From NCBI RefSeq assembly GCF_009905375.1, contig NC_133648.1, positions 25,897,376 through 25,961,375 on the forward strand: DNA of 64,000 nucleotides, read 5' to 3'. The position numbers and the translations under genes are program-made. The notes beneath the pieces are model-generated. The model saw only the letters and a list, made by a program, of their open reading frames with translations. It did no database searches and had not been told where the DNA came from. Shown in pieces: positions 58,707 to 64,000 of this stretch (position 1 is the first letter of the stretch; each line of letters starts with the position of its first letter). This DNA comes from Apium graveolens (Eukaryota > Streptophyta > Magnoliopsida > Apiales > Apiaceae).

Positions 58707-59485
58707 TGTTAGGAACATGTTGTGAACTTGATGATAAGTTAAACAAAACACCTTAGTAGATTTAACTTAGTGAATTTTGTAGCACTCGACGGGTGATCAA
58801 ATATAGTCCCGACGGATGACAAATTGACATCCACCGGGTGAGTAGCTTACGTAATAATAAGATTTTTAACACATTTCTGCAAAACAACTTTGTGTAGACT
58901 CTATAGGAGCATATGAGTTATGTTGACTATAGTGGATATGCATAATAGGTTGATTAACTATAAATATAAGATGTCTTGTAATTCTGTATAAATGAAATGG
59001 AGTCAAGTGACAAATAGCTACCCGACGGATGATCAACAAAGCTACCCGACGAATGATCAATAAAGCTACCCGACAGATGATGAGCATGTACCCGACGGAT
59101 GATCAAATTCAAATATCTGTTGATAGTGACAACACAGTCACATGTGTTGGGTGTTTGTAAAAGGAATGTGGCAGCCTTTTAAGCAGGGATTTTAGAACAA
59201 AGAAGTTTTACCATTTTCATGCTATTGTGAAGATATTCAAAGATATTGGAATAGAGTAGTGAAGTAACATGTAGTTAGACTAGATATGTTTTATTTTATT
59301 ATCTTGTCTTATTTTCATATAAACTTGAAGATATATAAACCAAGTGTAGCTAGTAGAACAATTAACTAAGCACACATATTTTCAGAGAAAAATTTTCAAG
59401 TTGGATTCTATAACATTTATTTGTAATTTTAGTTGTTCAAACTTGTAAGCAGTTGTGAGCTATTCAAGCTTCACAGGGTTCTCAT

Positions 59486-59532
<47 letters not shown>

Positions 59533-59737
59533 GATACTTTCAAATCCACCATAAAATTTTAAAAGCTTGTGTTTTTATTACTTTGTGTTTGATTCATTTA
59601 ACTCAGACATTCCGCACTCTGCAAATCAAACACTTATATATTTATTAAGGAAGAACTGTTTTAAAATCTTGAAAAAGTAGCCGGAATTACATTCAACCCC
59701 CATTCTGTAATTCTTGCTGTATTGTTAGGGAATAACA
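58707..59737 (+). mobile_element. Element E2 5' LTR (1031 bp)
   Basis: It starts TGTTAGGAACATG inside the E1 accessory ORF and ends AATAACA before a primer site. CCGACGGATGA copies lie at about 58786-58840 and in the tandem block 59019-59105, upstream of TATATAAA at 59332-59339. A (TA)n run follows at 59489-59526. AAAAG at 58702-58706 is the likely target duplication; its partner is outside the window. Confidence 0.93.
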
Positions 59738-59739
59738 AT

Positions 59740-59751
59740 TGGTATCAGAGC
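59740..59751 (+). other. Element E2 primer binding site
   Basis: TGGTATCAGAGC is the exact tRNA-iMet complement two bases inside the LTR. Confidence 0.92.
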
Positions 59752-59799
59752 AAGCTCTTGAAGTACAAAGAGTGTAAAGATCTCAACAAACAGCAAGAT

Positions 59800-62163
59800 A
59801 AACAAGAAGGATGTTGGAGTCAAAATTCCATTTGTGGACAAAGATAATTATCACCACTGGAAGGTGAAAATGCACCTACATCTTCTTTCCCAAGATGAGG
59901 CCTATGTAGATTACATAGAGAGAGGTCCTTATGTACCAATGAGACCTGCAACAGGAAATGAACCATCTGTTACCAAGCCTAGGCATGAATGGTTAGATCC
60001 TGATATTGAGCAAGTCAGGAAAGACAAGAAGGCCATGAATATATTGTTCAATGGAGTTGAAGGTGATATGTTTGATAACATCTTTAACTGCAAAACAGCC
60101 AAAGAGGTTTGGGATACAATCCAGATTATTTGTGATGGTACTGAGCAAGTAAGGGAGAATAAGATGCAGCTGCTAATTCAACAATATGAGCACTTCTACT
60201 GTGAAGAAAGTGAGTCTCTCACTGATATTTTTAGTAGATTTCAAAAGCTACTAAATACTCTGAAGTTGAATGGAAGAGTCTATCAAACAAAAGACTCTAA
60301 CCTCAAGTTCCTTTGATCTCTTCAAAAAGAGTGGAAGCCAATGACAGTCTCATTGAGAAATTCTCAGGATTACAAGGAGTTCACCTTGGAGAGATTGTAT
60401 GGCATCCTAAAAACTTATGAGCTTGAAATAGAGCAAGATGAGAGGATGGAGAAAGGAAGGAAGAAATGAGGGCCCATAGCACTAGTTGATGAGTTAGAGA
60501 AAGAGAAAGAGATGAATAGAAGTTGTTGAGTCTACATCAAAGGTTTGTGAAAGCAAGGGAAAAGGGCTGGTAGCTGAAAATGAAGATCATCTGAGCCAAG
60601 ATGACATGGATGATATTGATGAACATCTAGCATTCCTATCCAGAAGATTTTCCAAGCTCAAATTCAAAAAGAATTTTGGAGCAGCCAAGCCAAGTATAAA
60701 CATGGTGGATAAATCCAAATTCAAATGTTTCAAATGTGGCTTGGCAGGGCATTTTGTAAGTGAATGTAGAAAGTCTGATTCTAGCAAGAAGAAGTTTGAG
60801 CCTGTTGACTATAAACATAAATACTTTGAGTTGCTCAAATAAAAGGAAAGGGCTTTCATCACACGGGAGAATGATTGGGCTGTAGATGGTTTGGATGAAG
60901 ATGAAGAAACAAACTATGTCAATCTAGCCCTGATGGCCAAGTCTGATAAAATAGAAACAAGTTCTTCAAGTAATCAGGTAATCACCACTAACCTAGCACA
61001 TTTATCTAAAGCTGAGTGTAATGATGCAATCAATGACATTTCCACAGAATTATATCACTTGCGTGCACTTAAGTCCCTCACTAAGGAAAATGCTAAAATT
61101 AAAGAAAACAATTTGTTTTTAAGTGAGAGGAATAATGTGTTAGAGTCTCAGTTTATTGAATTTGAAAAATTAAGAATTGAATGTAAGATTGCTAAGGATG
61201 AATTAATTGTGTCCTTGAAGAAAGAAGAGATTTTGAAGAAGTAACTTAAACGAGAACAAGAGGTGATTAAGGCATGGAAATCATCCAGAGATGTCCATGC
61301 TCAAATCACTAAAGTTCAAGGTATTGAGTCCTTTTGTGATGCAGCCTGAAAGAAGAGTAAGGAGAAGCTGAAATCTAATTTGGTTGAAGGATTGTTGACA
61401 GATGTGGACTCGACGGATGAAAGATTATCCGTCGAGTGATAAAGAGCCACATCCGTCGGCTGTGAGTAAATATGTGAGCAAAGTTAAGCTTGCCAAGCTG
61501 AATGAGAAATATGGATCAGTTTCCAAAAACTTTGTTCCAGGAGAATCAAGTCAAGTGAAGAAGGAGAAGAAAGTTAATGTTGGTCATCTGTCCATCAAGC
61601 AATTGAATGACAGATTAGAAAAGATTGAGGTTAAAGCAAAAGCTAAAAAGAAACACAATAAAAATGGGAAAGTAGGAATTAACAAGCATAACAACTACAC
61701 ACCTGATAAATATGCACCAAGAAAAATATGTGTTAAGTGTGGTAGTGTTAATCACTTGTCTGTTAATTGCAAGCTTGCCATGCCTACTCCTATATCTGTA
61801 CCTTCCTCTTTTCCCAACATGAATGTTATACCTGCCATGCCTATGAATGCTATATCTACTCAGAATATGAATGCACAATTTGTTAATATGCCATTTGCAC
61901 CTAATCCTTATTATGCTACATTTAGTATGCCTCAAATGCCATTTAGCATGCCTTACTGGGATAACATGTTTGCAAACAACATGCCTTTTCCTGTTAATCA
62001 AAATATGCGTGATAATTATGTTCTAATGACTGGTCTCAAAGGTCCAACTCAAATGACTAAGGATGAATAAGAAATTCCCAAGTCAATGAAATCAAACCTA
62101 AGAAACCAAAGAAGAAAGCTAACTAAGCAGGACCCAAGGAAACTTGGGTACCAAAATTAACTT
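59800..62163 (+). pseudogene. gag: Element E2 Gag, interrupted, start codon lost
   Basis: The position matching the E1 start ATG reads ATA. Open pieces are 59834-60316 (ends TGA where E1 has AGA), 60606-60842 with an intact knuckle (CFKCGLAGHFVSEC, ends TAA for CAA), 60891-61244 (coiled-coil-like) and 61402-62070. The last carries a second knuckle (CVKCGSVNHLSVNC) and a Met/Pro/Asn-rich tail. The gag frame ends near 62163 after the ETWVPK motif. It supplies the reference for the region lost from E1. The motif pair CGACGGAT and ATCCGTCG is at 61408-61456. Confidence 0.85.
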
Positions 62164-62179
62164 GATTTGATTTTGATGT

Positions 62180-64000
62180 GTGCTGGGAAACAAAAAGAAT
62201 CTTTAGTATCTGGATAGTGGTTGCTCAAGGCACATGACTGGAGATTCTACCCTGCTCACTGAGTTCAAGGAAAGAGCTGGCCCAAGTATTACTTTTGGAT
62301 ATGACAGTAAAGGTTATATTGTGGGATATGGCTTGATTTCAAAAGACAATGTCATCATTGAAGAGGTTGCCCTAGTGGATGGTCTCAAGCATAATTTGTT
62401 GAGTATCAGCCAGCTTTGTGATAAGGGCAATTAAGTAACCTTCAATTCAGAAGCCTATGTTGTGACAAACAAAAAGAGCAACAAAGTGGTTCTCACTGGA
62501 GTGAGAAAAGGAAATGTGTATTTAGTTGACTTCAACTCATCTAATGTAGATATTGTCACTTGTCTTCTCAGTAAAGCAAGTCAAGATGAAAGTTGGCTAT
62601 GGCACAAGAAGCTGTCCCATTTAAACTTCAAGACTATGAATGAGCTTGTCAAGAAAGAGCTGGTAAGAGGAATTCCTCAAGTGGAGTTTACTACGGATGG
62701 ATTGTGTGATGCCTGCTAGAAAGGAAAGCAGATCAAAGCATCATTCAGAAAGAAGCTTGATTCAACAATTGAAGAACCTTTGCAATTGTTACACATGGAT
62801 TTGTTTGGACCAGTCAATGTGTTGTCTATCTCAAGGAAAAGATTTTGCCTAGTTATTGTGGATGATTTCTCAAAGTTCTCTTGGACATATTTCCTAAATT
62901 CTAAATATGAAGCTAGTGAAAGCATCATCAATCATATAAGACAAGTCAACAATCATCCTGATTTTAAAATAAGAAGAATCAGGAGTGACAATGGAATTGA
63001 GTTCAAGGATTTTGTGATGAGATCATTTTGTGAAGAGAATGGGATTATGCATGAGTTTTCTGCAGGAAGAACTCCACAACAAATGGAGTAGTGGAAAGAA
63101 AGAACAGATCCCTTATTGAAGTTGCAAGAACAATGCTTGAAGAATCAAAGTTACCAACATATTTTTGGGCTGAAGCTGTGAATACTGTTTCCTACACTCA
63201 GAATATTTCTTTGGTTAATCAAGCAAAGTGCATGACACCCTATCAATTGTTCAAGAATAGGAAGCCAACTCTAAATTTTATTCATGTCTTTGGCTGCAAA
63301 TGTTTTATCTTGAGGAATCAAACTGATCAACATGGGAAGTTTGATGCTAAAGCAGATGAATGAATTTTTGTTGGATATGTTGTGGGAAAGGCATATATGG
63401 TCTACAATCTAAGAACCAACATTGTTATGGAATCAATACATGTTGTGTTTGATGAACAAAAAGATTGAAGGACTGCAAGATGGAGATTTCCATGAAAGCC
63501 TCAAGTTTGATAATGTAGAGATGGTTAGTGATGACAGTGATGATGAAAGTGATCAAGAAACAATGAATAAGGATAATGCAGAAAAATTCTATAATTAATG
63601 AAGCACATAATTCAACATCTATCGAGTTACAAAATGCTTCATCCGTCGGGAGACAACCTGCCTTATCCGTCGGGAGACAATTAGCTTCATCCGTCGGGAC
63701 ACAAAGTGCATCATCCATCAGAATATTAAGAGAAGCTGAAAGTCAGAATAGATCACTTACAGAAAGTTCCCCTTTCTCAAATCAAAGATTCACAAACTCA
63801 GGGGGAGTTTCTTATAATCAAAACTCAGTCACACATCAAGACAACAATGAGGCCTCTTCATCTAGAGCTATTCTATCTCAAGAAATAAAATGGATTAAAG
63901 ATCACCCTTTTTGAGCTCATCACTGGTGTTGCATTTCTAGAGTTCAAACAAGGAGAGCAACTCAAGAAGAATGTCTATATAGCCATTTCTTATCTAAGGA
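62180..64000 (+). pseudogene. pol: Element E2 Pol (protease-integrase, start of RT), interrupted, runs off window
   Basis: The protease site [11 protein letters not shown] follows a TAG (62204) where A has Trp. 62234-62434, 62462-62719 and 62780-63091 carry the protease end, the zinc site (WHKKLSH ... CDAC) and the integrase core with the catalytic Asp residues ([17 protein letters not shown]). TAG at 62717 replaces CAG, and a one-base loss near 63082 disrupts QQNGVVE. 63091-63363 continues integrase. 63576-63914 is the linker with SSVGRQ-type motif repeats, leading towards RT. The rest lies beyond the window. Confidence 0.85.
63638..63720 (+). repeat. Translated CATCCGTCGGGA repeats in the E2 IN-RT linker
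   Basis: Copies of TCCGTCGGGA(G/C)ACAA lie at about 24-30 bp intervals and give repeated SVGRQ or SVGTQ peptides. Element A has ASVE repeats from TCAACGGAT at the same protein position. Confidence 0.88.

Noticed and set aside
59433..59648. 71-codon ORF with alternating Tyr-Ile run
   Set aside because: It is translation of the (TA)n run in the E2 LTR.

Overview
This is nuclear DNA from a flowering plant. The evidence is a 16-exon host gene with GT-AG introns and plant promoter elements (telo-box plus TGGGCY site II), set among long LTR retrotransposons primed from initiator tRNA-Met. The copia proteins look like a eudicot lineage; an Apiaceae-type genome is my impression only and is not provable here.

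Layout. (1) 1-22,170 is a nested stack. Element A (minus strand, young, Sirevirus-like Ty1/copia, 3' LTR cut by the window edge) sits in element B (plus strand, related Sirevirus-like family; only its accessory ORF and 3' LTR are visible). B sits in C, an old degenerate copia of another lineage. (2) 22,170-25,060 is intergenic, with a 381-bp inverted-repeat element and an array of short hairpin units. (3) 25,065-33,425 (minus) is the only host gene: a complete SAS10/UTP3 (THAL-type) small-subunit processome gene. (4) 34,042 to the window end is a second nested stack. Element E1 (plus, same family as B) has its 5' LTR split by element F (minus, a third Sirevirus-like family, flanked by ACAAG duplications). 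The gag/protease part of E1 is replaced by pieces of Ty3/gypsy DNA (G1 LTR and G2 gag-RT-RNase H). E1's accessory ORF is cut by element E2, which runs off the window.

Shared design of A, B, E1, E2 and F: LTR, tRNA-Met PBS, gag with CCHC knuckles, PR-IN-RT-RNase H, then a long accessory ORF (aORF, 'env-like' by position only) and a GGGGGAGAT polypurine tract. Most ORFs are broken; the pol of A is open throughout.

The most notable signal is a short, family-specific motif repeated many times: TCAACGGAT (A), CCGACGGAT (B/E), and a palindromic TGACAAT/ATTGTCA type (F). It often occurs as inverted pairs that could form hairpins. It clusters upstream of the TATA box in the LTR and again in the pol-aORF spacer. 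In A and B/E the spacer cluster lies upstream of a conserved AGTATAAAAG box placed about 100-107 bp before the aORF start. The A and B/E motifs also lie inside translated sequence at matching places in gag, the IN-RT linker and the middle of the aORF. The core differs between families yet is uniform across sites within a family, which suggests a recognised cis element that changed in concert.
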